From Pseudomonas alkylphenolica (GTDB lineage: Bacteria > Pseudomonadota > Gammaproteobacteria > Pseudomonadales > Pseudomonadaceae): 64,000 nucleotides of DNA. The DNA is taken from positions 744,001-808,000 of the forward strand of contig NZ_QJRG01000033.1 of assembly GCF_004025535.1 (NCBI RefSeq), given 5' to 3'. This document shows positions 1 to 8,031 of the stretch, in pieces (position 1 is the first letter of the stretch; each line of letters starts with the position of its first letter). The translations under genes and the position numbers were made by a program. Under the pieces are notes generated by a model. That model was not told the origin of the DNA and did no database searches. It saw nothing but the letters and a program-made list of their open reading frames with translations.

Positions 1-507
1 CTGTTCGAGGATGAGCAGGTGTTTGCCATCGGTAGCTTGCGCGCCAAGGCACTGCATACGCCAGGCCATACGCCAGCGTGCATGACCTACGTGGTGGAGA
101 GTGAAGGGCAAAGCATCGCCTTTGTCGGTGACACCCTGTTCATGCCGGACTACGGCACGGCCCGTTGCGACTTCCCAGGTGCCAGTGCGCGCACGCTGTA
201 CCGCTCGATCCAGCGCATTCTCGCCCTCCCCGCTGAAACCCGATTATTCATGTGCCATGACTACCTGCCGGGTGGCCGTGAGCTTCGTTACATGACCACG
301 GTGGCAGAGCAACGCACCAGCAATATCCACGTGCGTGAGGGCATCAGCGAAGACGCATTTGTCGCCATGCGCGAAGCCCGCGATGCAACCCTCGACATGC
401 CGGTGCTGATCCTGCCGTCGGTGCAGATCAACATGCGCAGTGGGCAACTGCCAGAACCCGAAGAAAACGGCGTGCGCTACCTGAAGATTCCGCTGAACGC
501 ACTCTGA
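1..507 (+). CDS. MBL-fold persulfide dioxygenase-like hydrolase (5' end outside window)
   Basis: The reading frame is open from base 1, so the start lies upstream and only the C-terminal ~168 residues are present. Visible are the metallo-beta-lactamase metal-ligand segments HTPGHTPAC, GDTLFMPDYG and the late histidine in MCHDY; the first HxHxDH motif must lie upstream. The GDTLFMPDYGTARCDFPG stretch is typical of the ETHE1/Blh group, which oxidises glutathione persulfide to sulfite with mononuclear iron. A sulfide:quinone oxidoreductase gene begins 37 bp downstream and a TauE/SafE exporter follows, which supports a role in sulfide detoxification. The family call is firm; the persulfide substrate is inferred from the family subgroup and context. 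Confidence 0.85.
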   Translation: MFEDEQVFAIGSLRAKALHTPGHTPACMTYVVESEGQSIAFVGDTLFMPDYGTARCDFPGASARTLYRSIQRILALPAETRLFMCHDYLPGGRELRYMTTVAEQRTSNIHVREGISEDAFVAMREARDATLDMPVLILPSVQINMRSGQLPEPEENGVRYLKIPLNAL

Positions 508-544
508 GCACTACCCAGAATTATTATTAAAGGAACACCTTGCC

Positions 545-1813
545 ATGCCTGCCCATTCCCCATCGCTGAGAAGCGATCATCACAAAGTCCTGATTGTTGG
601 CGCTGGAGCTGCCGGCATCGCTGTGGCTTCCAGCCTGATCCGTCGCGATCCGTCGCTGGACATTGCCCTCGTTGATCCGGCCGACACTCACTACTATCAG
701 CCCGGCTGGACGATGGTAGGTGCGGGTGTCTTCTCGCCTGCCAGTACCGCCAAGCCGATGGCCGCCGCGCTGCCGAAGGGTGTGCGCTGGATCAAGGCAC
801 GGGTCGAGCAGTTTGACCCCAACGCCCAGACGGTGACCCTGGATGACACCAGTGTGCTGAGCTACGAGCAGTTGATCCTGTGCCCTGGACTCAAGCTCGA
901 TTGGCAGGCGATTGAAGGCTTGAGCGACACCCTGGGTCGCAACGGCGTGACCTCCAACTACCGCTACGACCTGGCACCCTACACCTGGCAGCTGGTGCAG
1001 AACCTGCGTGAAGGTCGCGCCGTGTTCAGCCAGCCGCCGATGCCGATCAAGTGCGCGGGGGCACCGCAAAAAGCGCTGTACCTGTCCTGCGACCATTGGC
1101 TTCGCAGCGGCCGCCTGGGCAACATCCAGGCGCAGTTCTTCAATGCCGGCGCGGTGTTGTTCGGTGTGGCCGATTATGTGCCTGCGTTGATGAAGTACAT
1201 CGACAAGTACGCCGTCGACCTTCAGTACAACCATCGCCTGGTTGCCGTCGATGGTCCCGCCCGGCAAGCCACCTTTGTACGCACCCTGCCCGATGGCAGC
1301 AGCGAAACCCGGGTACAGCCTTTCGAAATGCTACACGTGGTCCCGCCGCAGGTCGCTCCGGACTTTATCCGCAGCAGTCCATTTGCCGACGCTGCCGGCT
1401 GGGTCGACGTCGACCCGGCGACCTTGCGCCACCGGCAGTTCGCCAACGTTCACGGCTTGGGCGATGTGATCAATACCAGTAATGCCAAGACCGCTGCCGC
1501 CGCGCGCAAACAGGCACCTGTGGTCGCCAATAACGTGTTGGTGGCCTTGGGACGTTTGCCGAGGCTGGCGCAGTACGATGGCTACGGTTCCTGCCCATTG
1601 ACCGTTGAGCGCGGCAAGATTGTCCTGGCCGAGTTCACCTACGGCGGCAAACTGGCGCCGAGCTTCCCGCGCTGGCTGCTGGATGGTCGCAGGCCCACCC
1701 GCCTGGCGTGGTTGCTCAAGGCGCAGATCCTGCCGCCACTGTACTGGCGCTGCATGCTCAAAGGCCGCGAATGGCTGGCCAAACCGCAAACGCTTGTCGA
1801 GGTCGGGCAGTGA
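545..1813 (+). CDS. sulfide:quinone oxidoreductase, FAD-dependent (SQOR-like)
   Basis: A 422-residue flavoprotein with an N-terminal dinucleotide-binding motif VGAGAAG at residues 18-24. It should oxidise sulfide at the membrane, pass electrons to quinone and place sulfane sulfur on an acceptor such as glutathione. Cys170 (in IKCAGAPQK) and Cys350 (in YGSCPL) match the redox cysteine pair of the mitochondrial-type enzyme. An AAAGGAA ribosome site precedes the ATG. It lies 37 bp after the MBL dioxygenase gene and overlaps the TauE/SafE start by 4 bp (GTGA), so the three are probably one operon. An ordinary NADH dehydrogenase-like flavoprotein is the main alternative, but the paired cysteines argue against it. 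Confidence 0.88.
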   Translation: MPAHSPSLRSDHHKVLIVGAGAAGIAVASSLIRRDPSLDIALVDPADTHYYQPGWTMVGAGVFSPASTAKPMAAALPKGVRWIKARVEQFDPNAQTVTLDDTSVLSYEQLILCPGLKLDWQAIEGLSDTLGRNGVTSNYRYDLAPYTWQLVQNLREGRAVFSQPPMPIKCAGAPQKALYLSCDHWLRSGRLGNIQAQFFNAGAVLFGVADYVPALMKYIDKYAVDLQYNHRLVAVDGPARQATFVRTLPDGSSETRVQPFEMLHVVPPQVAPDFIRSSPFADAAGWVDVDPATLRHRQFANVHGLGDVINTSNAKTAAAARKQAPVVANNVLVALGRLPRLAQYDGYGSCPLTVERGKIVLAEFTYGGKLAPSFPRWLLDGRRPTRLAWLLKAQILPPLYWRCMLKGREWLAKPQTLVEVGQ

Positions 1814-2628
1814 TCGAACACGAACTACTGGCCGCAGGGCTCGGCGCGATCATCGGTGCCGTGCTGGCGCTCACCGGTGCAGGAGGCGGCATCCTGGCAG
1901 TGCCGCTGTTGGTGTTCGGCCTTGGCCTGTCGATGGTGGAAGCCGCTCCCGTCGGCCTGCTGGCTGTCGGCATGGCCGCCGCCGTCGGCGCCTTGCTGGG
2001 GTTGCGTCAGGGCGTGGTGCGCTACCGGGCTGCTGCTTTTGTGGCGGCAATCGGTATTGTTGCTGCGCCTTTCGGTTTGATGCTGGCTCACCGGCTGCCC
2101 AACGCGCCGCTCGCCCTCACCTTCTCCGTGGTGTTGGTATACGCCTGCGGGCGCATGCTGCTCAAAGCGCGCCGAGAGCTGCGCGGCGAACCGCCCCTGG
2201 GCAAGCGCACGCTCATGCCCTGTGTGCTCAACCCCTTACAGGGTCGCCTGCGCTGGACCCTGCCCTGCGCCCGGGCACTGGCCTTTACCGGTGTGCTGTC
2301 CGGGTTGCTCTCAGGATTGCTTGGGGTCGGTGGCGGCTTTGTGATCATCCCGGCGTTGAGCCGCTACACCAACCTGGACATGAAAAGCATCGTCGCCACT
2401 TCGCTGGCGGTGATTGCCCTGGTGTCCACCGGGAGCGTCATCAGTGCCAGTGTCGGCGGAGTGATGCACTGGAGCGTAGGCGCGCCCTTTGCTGCAGGTG
2501 CGGTGCTCGGGCTGTTGATCGCCCGGCAGTTTGCCAGTCGCCTGGCCGGGCCGCGCCTGCAGCAACTGTTCGCCACCGTTGGCATCTGCGCGGCGCTGCT
2601 GCTGGTGGTGAAAACCCTGGGAGGATGA
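1810..2628 (+). CDS. sulfite exporter TauE/SafE family membrane protein
   Basis: A 272-residue, very hydrophobic protein with about eight membrane segments. It carries two glycine-rich family motifs, GAGGGILAVPLL near the N-terminus and LLGVGGGFVIIPAL near the middle, as expected for the two-fold repeat of TauE/SafE. The GTG start overlaps the stop of the SQR gene by 4 bp, implying coupled translation. Members of this family export sulfite or organosulfonates across the inner membrane. After an SQR and a persulfide dioxygenase, whose product is sulfite, export of sulfite is the obvious inferred role. The substrate is not proven by the sequence. Confidence 0.88.
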   Translation: MIEHELLAAGLGAIIGAVLALTGAGGGILAVPLLVFGLGLSMVEAAPVGLLAVGMAAAVGALLGLRQGVVRYRAAAFVAAIGIVAAPFGLMLAHRLPNAPLALTFSVVLVYACGRMLLKARRELRGEPPLGKRTLMPCVLNPLQGRLRWTLPCARALAFTGVLSGLLSGLLGVGGGFVIIPALSRYTNLDMKSIVATSLAVIALVSTGSVISASVGGVMHWSVGAPFAAGAVLGLLIARQFASRLAGPRLQQLFATVGICAALLLVVKTLGG

Positions 2629-2631
2629 GCC

Positions 2632-3519
2632 CTACTCCGCCAGTAGCGCGTCTTGCTCTTGCGCGCACAGTTCCAGGAGGAAATCCCAGACCACCCGCAG
2701 TCGCACTGATTTGTGCAGTTCGCGGCGGGTGCAGATCCAGTAGCTGCGCTGAATGGTCTCGCTGGGCAGCACCCGCACCAGTGCCGGGTCGTGTCGGGCC
2801 ATGTAGTTGGGCAGTACGGCGATGCCCAAACCGGCCCTGGCGGCCTGCTGCTGGGCAATCACGCTGGTGCTGCGAAACACGACATTCGGTGCCCGGCAGA
2901 AGCTGTTGAGAAACAGCAGTTCCTGGCTGAACAACAGATCGTCGACATAGCCAATCCAGCTGTGCCTGGCCAGGTCCTCGCGATGTTCGAGGGCGGGCGC
3001 GTTGGCCAGGTATTCGGGGCTGGCGTACAACGCCAGGCGATAGTCCGTGAGTTTGCGGGTTATCAACAGGTCGGCATTGGGCCGTTCCAGATGAATGCTG
3101 ATTTCCGCTTCGCGGTTGAGAATGCTGACGAACCTGGGCACGGCCACAAGCTCCACCTCCAGCCCCGGATAGCGTTCAAACAGGCTGCCCATGCGCGGTG
3201 TGAAGAACATGATGCCGATGCCTTCGGTGACCCCCAGGCGGATCTTGCCCAGCGGGGTGATGGCCTGGGTGATTTCCTCCTGGGCCAGCAGCGCGACGTT
3301 TTCCATGGCTTCGGCATGCTTGAGCAACGCCTGGCCGGAAGGCGTCAGTTCGTAGCCCTGGGCGTGCTGGACGAACAAGGCGGTGCCCAGGCTCTGCTCG
3401 ATATTCTCGATGTGCCGGGCGACAGTGCTGTGGGTGGTGTTCAGGCGTTTGGCGGCAGTCAGTAAACGCCCACTACGCTGCAACTCGAGAAAAAACCGCA
3501 GATCATTCCAGTCGAACAT
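2632..3519 (-). CDS. LysR family transcriptional regulator
   Basis: A 295-residue LysR-type regulator. The N-terminal winged helix covers about residues 1-60 (FDWNDLRFFLELQRSGRL, then AAKRLNTTHSTVARHI), followed by a substrate-binding domain. Its stop lies 3 bp from the stop of the convergent TauE/SafE gene, so it is probably not part of the sulfide operon. It is divergent from the GMC oxidoreductase gene across a 136-bp AT-rich gap, the usual LysR arrangement, so it most likely controls the GMC-MFS pair. The effector is unknown. Confidence 0.9.
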   Translation of the reverse strand: MFDWNDLRFFLELQRSGRLLTAAKRLNTTHSTVARHIENIEQSLGTALFVQHAQGYELTPSGQALLKHAEAMENVALLAQEEITQAITPLGKIRLGVTEGIGIMFFTPRMGSLFERYPGLEVELVAVPRFVSILNREAEISIHLERPNADLLITRKLTDYRLALYASPEYLANAPALEHREDLARHSWIGYVDDLLFSQELLFLNSFCRAPNVVFRSTSVIAQQQAARAGLGIAVLPNYMARHDPALVRVLPSETIQRSYWICTRRELHKSVRLRVVWDFLLELCAQEQDALLAE

Positions 3520-3655
3520 GCTTTTCCTTGTGAATCAGGTGTTCACGAACGTTGTGTTAAAACGCACAGCACTTGAGTGAAATCTAACGTTTTCATCTCG
3601 AAATTAATCAATAACATGGACTGCGACAAGAATAATAATCAGGCGCGAGGTTGCC
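3520..3655. promoter_or_regulatory. divergent promoter region, LysR gene / GMC oxidoreductase
   Basis: This 136-bp gap is much more AT-rich than the flanking genes and separates divergent starts. It holds two AACGTT sequences (near 3550 and 3590) that could be part of an operator. A GCGAGG ribosome site at 3645-3650 serves the GMC gene. I cannot place -10 and -35 elements with confidence. Confidence 0.4.
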
Positions 3656-5305
3656 ATGCCATCAGCCGATCCTGTCTACGACTATGTGGTCGTGGGTGCC
3701 GGCCCTGCCGGATGCCTGCTGGCCAACCGATTGTCTGCCGACCCGGGCTGCCGGGTGTTGTTGCTCGAGGCGGGCGGTCGCGACAACTATCCCTGGATTC
3801 ACATCCCGGTGGGCTACCTCTATTGCATCGGTAACCCGCGTACCGACTGGTGCTTCAAGACCGAAGCGCAACCCGGCCTCGCCGGGCGCGCCCTGGGTTA
3901 TCCACGGGGCAAGGTGCTGGGTGGCTGCTCCTCCATCAACGGCATGATCTACATGCGCGGCCAGGCCGGCGACTACGATCGCTGGGCCGAGCAGGGCAAT
4001 GCCGGCTGGGCCTGGAAAGACGTATTGCCGCTGTTCAAGGCCAGCGAACACCATTTCGCCGGTGCCAGTGAGGCGCACGGTGATCAGGGCGAATGGCGGG
4101 TCGAGCAGCAACGCTATGCCTGGCCGATCCTCGATGCGTTTCGCGAAGCCGCAGCGCAGAGCGGAATTCAAAGCGTCGCCGACTTCAACACCGGGGATAA
4201 CCAGGGCTGTGGATATTTTCAGGTCAACCAGCGTTCCGGGGTTCGCTGGAACTCTGCCAAGGCCTTTCTTCGCCCGGTGCGCCACCGTCCCAACCTGACT
4301 GTGCTGACCGACGTGCTGGTCGATCAGGTCATTCTTGATGCTGGTCGTGCTTCAGCAGTGAGGGCGCGCTGGCAAGGCAACTGGCAAAACTTCAGTGCCC
4401 GCCGCGAGATCATCCTCTGTGCCGGTGCGGTGGGGTCGCCTGGAATTTTGCAACGTTCTGGCATCGGCCCACGAAGCTTGCTGGAGAGCCTGGGGATAAC
4501 TGTCCGGCATGAATTACCGGGAGTGGGTGGCAACCTGCAGGATCACCTGCAGCTACGTCTGATCTACGAGGTGAACGGGGCGCGAACCCTCAATCAGGTG
4601 GCCAACAGTGCCTGGGGCAAGCTGGGTATGGGCCTGCGCTATCTCTACGACCGCAGCGGCCCCCTGGCCATGGCACCGAGCCAATTGGGGGCCTTTGTTC
4701 GCTCCGGGCCGGAACAGGCGTCAGCCAACCTGCAATACCATGTTCAACCGCTGTCGCTCGAACGCTTCGGCGAGCCGCTGCACCGTTTCCCGGCGTTTAC
4801 CGCCTCGGTGTGCAACTTGCGTCCGGCGAGCCGCGGGCGTATCGACATTCGCTCGGCCAACCCGGACGACGCCCCGCTGATCGACCCCAACTACCTGAGC
4901 GACCCGCAAGACCTGAAGGTCGCCGCGCAAGCCATCCGTCTCACCCGCACAATCGTCCAGGCCCCTGCCCTGGCGGCATTCAGCCCGCGTGAATACCTGC
5001 CCGGTCCCGAGTTGCAGAGCGAAGAGCAACTGCACGAAGCCGCCGGCCAGATCGGCACGACCATTTTCCACCCTGTCGGTACCTGCCGAATGGGCCATGG
5101 GCCGCTGGATGTGGTGGATGACCAGTTACGCGTGCATGGCATACCGGGGCTGCGTATCGCCGATGCTTCGATCATGCCGCAGATTGTTTCCGGCAATACC
5201 TGCTCACCGACCTTGATGATTGCCGAAAAGGCGGCACAACTGATTACCCGGGGGACGTTATCCACAGCCCGAAGCGATGAAGAAAATGCCGTACCGACGC
5301 CCTGA
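3656..5305 (+). CDS. GMC family FAD-dependent oxidoreductase (choline dehydrogenase-like)
   Basis: A 549-residue glucose-methanol-choline flavoenzyme. The N-terminal FAD-binding motif is DYVVVGAGPAGCLLANRL (about residues 10-27). The GMC signature KVLGGCSSINGMIYMRG follows at about 84-100, and a second GMC signature (GAVGSPGILQRSG) at about residues 260-272. The C-terminal active-site region has HPVGTCRMG and then SGNTCSPTLMIAEKAA. It oxidises an alcohol, but which one cannot be read from sequence; choline dehydrogenase-like enzymes of this type act on many aliphatic and aromatic alcohols. It has no signal peptide. It is divergent from a LysR gene and followed by an MHS-type MFS transporter, suggesting an uptake-and-oxidation unit for an organic substrate. 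Confidence 0.9.
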   Translation: MPSADPVYDYVVVGAGPAGCLLANRLSADPGCRVLLLEAGGRDNYPWIHIPVGYLYCIGNPRTDWCFKTEAQPGLAGRALGYPRGKVLGGCSSINGMIYMRGQAGDYDRWAEQGNAGWAWKDVLPLFKASEHHFAGASEAHGDQGEWRVEQQRYAWPILDAFREAAAQSGIQSVADFNTGDNQGCGYFQVNQRSGVRWNSAKAFLRPVRHRPNLTVLTDVLVDQVILDAGRASAVRARWQGNWQNFSARREIILCAGAVGSPGILQRSGIGPRSLLESLGITVRHELPGVGGNLQDHLQLRLIYEVNGARTLNQVANSAWGKLGMGLRYLYDRSGPLAMAPSQLGAFVRSGPEQASANLQYHVQPLSLERFGEPLHRFPAFTASVCNLRPASRGRIDIRSANPDDAPLIDPNYLSDPQDLKVAAQAIRLTRTIVQAPALAAFSPREYLPGPELQSEEQLHEAAGQIGTTIFHPVGTCRMGHGPLDVVDDQLRVHGIPGLRIADASIMPQIVSGNTCSPTLMIAEKAAQLITRGTLSTARSDEENAVPTP

Positions 5306-5324
5306 TCAGGGTGCGTAGCAACAA

Positions 5325-5352
5325 CGACGTCGGACGCAGTCTGCCGACGTCG
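5325..5352 (+). repeat. inverted repeat / hairpin between GMC and MFS genes
   Basis: CGACGTCGG (5325-5333) and CCGACGTCG (5344-5352) form a 9-bp stem with a 10-nt loop; each arm is itself nearly palindromic. It could attenuate read-through or stabilise transcript ends. There is no T-run after it. Confidence 0.5.
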
Positions 5353-5405
5353 GCAGTGGAACAACAAGAATAATCACTGTGGCCTAAAGGCCGAGGACAG
5401 CAACG

Positions 5406-7028
5406 ATGTCGGATTATATTCAGGAGCAGGGCGCGGTTGCGGCCAGCAACAGCCGCCGTGAAGAGCGCAAGATCATTTTCGCGTCATCCCTCGGGACGGT
5501 GTTCGAGTGGTATGACTTTTTCTTGTACGGGGCACTGGCCGCGGTCATCAGCAAGCAGTTCTTTGCCGGGGTGAACGACACCACTGCCTTCATTTTTGCC
5601 TTGATGGCCTTCGCCGCCGGCTTTCTGGTGCGGCCGTTCGGTGCACTGGTGTTCGGTCGCCTGGGGGACATGATCGGACGCAAGTACACCTTCCTGGTGA
5701 CCATCGTGCTGATGGGCTTGTCGACCTTTGCCGTTGGCCTGCTCCCTACCTACGCCAGCATCGGCATTGCGGCACCGATCATTCTGGTGATCCTGCGGAT
5801 GCTTCAGGGCCTTGCGCTGGGCGGTGAGTATGGCGGCGCAGCGACTTATGTGGCCGAACACGCGCCACCGGGCAAGCGGGGTTTCCATACCGGCTTTATC
5901 CAGTCCACGGCGACCCTGGGCTTGTTGCTGTCGCTGCTGGTTGTGCTGGGCAGCCGCTACATCAGTGGGGATCAGTTCGAAGTCTGGGGCTGGCGCCTTC
6001 CGTTCCTGTTGTCGATCGTGTTGCTCGCCATCTCAACCTGGATTCGCATGAGCATGCACGAATCACCGGCTTTCGTGAAAATGAAAGCCCAGGGCAAGAC
6101 CAGCAAGGCGCCGATCCGTGAGTCATTCGGGTCCTGGGCCAACCTCAAGATCGTGCTCACGGCGCTGTTCAGCATCAACGCAGGGCAAGCCGTCACTTTC
6201 TACACCGCGCAGTTCTACGTGCTGTTCTTCCTCACACAGATGCTCAAGATGGACCCGGCCCAGGCCAATACCTTGCTGATTATCAGCGTGATCATCGGCG
6301 CGCCGTTCTTTGTGTTCTTCGGCTGGCTGTCGGACCGCATCGGCCGTAAACCCATTCTGATGCTCGGCCTGCTGTTGGCTACCCTGCTCTACTTCCCACT
6401 GTTCAAGGCGCTGAGCCATTACGCCAACCCGCAAATCGACGCTGCCAGCCGCCAGGCGCCGATTGTGGTCATGGCCGATCCGCAAGGCTGCACCTTCCAG
6501 TTCGACCCGGTCGGCAAGGCACGTTTTGACAGCCCATGCGACAAGGTCAAAACCTTCCTGGTCAAGCAAGGCCTGCCGTACAGCTCTGAATCCGTGGCGC
6601 CAGGCAGTGAAGTGGTAGTGACCGTAGGCGAGCAGCGTATCAACGGCTTTGATGAAGCGGCGCTGCGTGCCGCGATCGAAAAAGCCGGCTACCCGGCCAA
6701 GGCAGACCCTGCCAGTGTCAACGAAACCATGGTGGTGGTGCTGATCGTGGCCATGATCCTGATCGCCACCATGACCTATGGCCCGTTGGCGGCAGTGATG
6801 GTCGAGCTGTTCCCGACCCGCATCCGCTACACCTCGATGTCGCTGCCGTATCACATTGGCAACGGCTGGTTCGGCGGCTTCCTGCCCACGGTGTCGTTTG
6901 CCCTGGTGGTGTACACCGGCGACATCTTCTACGGGCTTTGGTACCCGGTACTGGTGACCGGTGTGAGCCTGGTGGTCGGGTTGTTCTGTCTGAAGGAAAC
7001 CCGCGATGTAGACCTCGACAAGGTCTGA
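5406..7028 (+). CDS. MFS transporter, MHS (metabolite:H+ symporter) family, with large periplasmic insert
   Basis: A 540-residue member of the MHS branch of the major facilitator superfamily, which includes ProP, KgtP and ShiA. Family marks are SSLGTVFEWYDFFLYG at about residues 27-42, RPFGALVFGRLGDMIGRK at 76-93 and LGGEYGGAATYVAEHAPPGKRG at 138-159. At about 100 residues longer than usual (440 aa), the extra length is a polar segment at about residues 340-440 between membrane segments 9 and 10. By the standard topology this segment faces the periplasm. It contains two cysteines (362, 378). The partner GMC oxidoreductase upstream suggests it imports the substrate or a related acid. A strong terminator follows. 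Confidence 0.9.
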   Translation: MSDYIQEQGAVAASNSRREERKIIFASSLGTVFEWYDFFLYGALAAVISKQFFAGVNDTTAFIFALMAFAAGFLVRPFGALVFGRLGDMIGRKYTFLVTIVLMGLSTFAVGLLPTYASIGIAAPIILVILRMLQGLALGGEYGGAATYVAEHAPPGKRGFHTGFIQSTATLGLLLSLLVVLGSRYISGDQFEVWGWRLPFLLSIVLLAISTWIRMSMHESPAFVKMKAQGKTSKAPIRESFGSWANLKIVLTALFSINAGQAVTFYTAQFYVLFFLTQMLKMDPAQANTLLIISVIIGAPFFVFFGWLSDRIGRKPILMLGLLLATLLYFPLFKALSHYANPQIDAASRQAPIVVMADPQGCTFQFDPVGKARFDSPCDKVKTFLVKQGLPYSSESVAPGSEVVVTVGEQRINGFDEAALRAAIEKAGYPAKADPASVNETMVVVLIVAMILIATMTYGPLAAVMVELFPTRIRYTSMSLPYHIGNGWFGGFLPTVSFALVVYTGDIFYGLWYPVLVTGVSLVVGLFCLKETRDVDLDKV

Positions 7029-7041
7029 GTGATCAGCGGGC

Positions 7042-7072
7042 AAAAAAACCGGCGTAAGCGCCGGTTTTTTTA
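7042..7072 (+). terminator. rho-independent terminator after MFS gene
   Basis: A 7-bp stem ACCGGCG/CGCCGGT (7049-7055 and 7060-7066) with a TAAG tetraloop is followed by a run of seven T. The A-run before the stem would also allow function on the minus strand for the plsC-side transcript. Confidence 0.9.
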
Positions 7073-7073
7073 T

Positions 7074-7199
7074 GCCGAGGAAAAACTTATGCACGATTGT
7101 CAGAACATTGTCACGCAGAGAAATAAGTATAAAAATTAATAACTTAGATCATTCTGCAGAAAATTTTCAAAATACTGTACACAAGTTATCCACAGATCG
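7074..7199. other. AT-rich convergent intergenic segment with a DnaA box
   Basis: Between the convergent MFS and plsC genes lies a markedly AT-rich stretch (especially 7128-7183). A perfect DnaA box TTATCCACA is at 7186-7194 and a degenerate one (TTATGCACG) at 7087-7095. No start codon is fed by this gap, so the AT-richness is not explained by a gene promoter. Confidence 0.55.
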
Positions 7200-7970
7200 T
7201 CAGGCAACACCCTTGGCGGCGTTGGGTGCCGCTGCAGGCAATGAACCCATGTCGCGCTGGGTCTGCTCGTTCCAGGCTGCTGCGCGGTCGTTGAGCTCGG
7301 CGATGGCTCGAGGGCCCGTGCCTTCGGCGTACATCGGTGCACCGATGACCACTTCGATAGTACCGGCGCGCTTACCCCAGCCTTGCTTGGGCCAGAATTT
7401 GCCGGCGTTGTGTGCAATCGGCAGCACCGGCAGGCCTGCGTTGACCGCCAGTGCGGTACCGCCGCGGGAGAATTTGCCGATCTGACCGAAAGGCACGCGT
7501 GTGCCTTCCGGGAAGATCAGTACCCAAACGCCATCTTTAAGCAGCTTGTCGCCTTCACTGGCCACCTGCTTGAGGGCTGCCTTGGGGTTGTCGCGGTCAA
7601 TGGCAATCGGGCGCAGCATGGCCATTGCCCAGCCGAAGAACGGCACGTACAGCAATTCACGCTTGAGCACCTGGCTCAAGGGCGAAAAATAGGCTGAAAG
7701 GAAGAAGGTTTCCCAGGTGCTCTGGTGGTTGGAGAGGATCACACAGGGTTGTTTGGGAATGTTTTCAGCCCCGCTGACCTTGACCTTGATGTTCAGGAAC
7801 ACCCGCACCAACACCAGTGCGAAGCGGCACCAGTAAACGTTGATGAAGCGATAACGGGCACTGAACGGCAGAAACGGCGCGATAAAAAAGCTCAGGGTGC
7901 ACCACAGCAACGAGCTGGTACCCAGTAGCAGGTAAAAAAGAAAGATTCTGATCGCCTGCAGGATCGACAT
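7200..7970 (-). CDS. 1-acyl-sn-glycerol-3-phosphate acyltransferase (PlsC family)
   Basis: A 256-residue membrane-associated acyltransferase that adds the sn-2 acyl chain to lysophosphatidic acid in phospholipid synthesis. A hydrophobic N-terminal segment (about residues 5-40) is followed by the motif SNHQSTWETFF at about 80-90 and by the FPEGTR motif at about 153-158. The catalytic box reads H-X4-E rather than the common H-X4-D. It sits directly downstream of gmhB on the same strand (61-bp gap). In this part of Pseudomonas chromosomes a plsC-type gene (sometimes called lptA) is conserved next to gmhB. Confidence 0.9.
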   Translation of the reverse strand: MSILQAIRIFLFYLLLGTSSLLWCTLSFFIAPFLPFSARYRFINVYWCRFALVLVRVFLNIKVKVSGAENIPKQPCVILSNHQSTWETFFLSAYFSPLSQVLKRELLYVPFFGWAMAMLRPIAIDRDNPKAALKQVASEGDKLLKDGVWVLIFPEGTRVPFGQIGKFSRGGTALAVNAGLPVLPIAHNAGKFWPKQGWGKRAGTIEVVIGAPMYAEGTGPRAIAELNDRAAAWNEQTQRDMGSLPAAAPNAAKGVA

Positions 7971-8031
7971 AGCGGCATGTACCGTTGCGGGCTTGCCCGC
8001 CTAGTAAAAGTGCGCCTGGTTCGCAGACGCG

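Noticed and set aside
1605..2909. A 434-codon frame crossing the SQR and TauE/SafE genes
   Set aside because: It overlaps two coherent genes in another frame and its Arg-rich, Cys-rich product has no recognisable fold.
7074..7199. Treating the DnaA-box gap as the chromosomal origin
   Set aside because: No dnaA, dnaN, rpmH or gidA lies beside it, there is only one perfect box within the gap, and the usual Pseudomonas oriC is next to dnaA.
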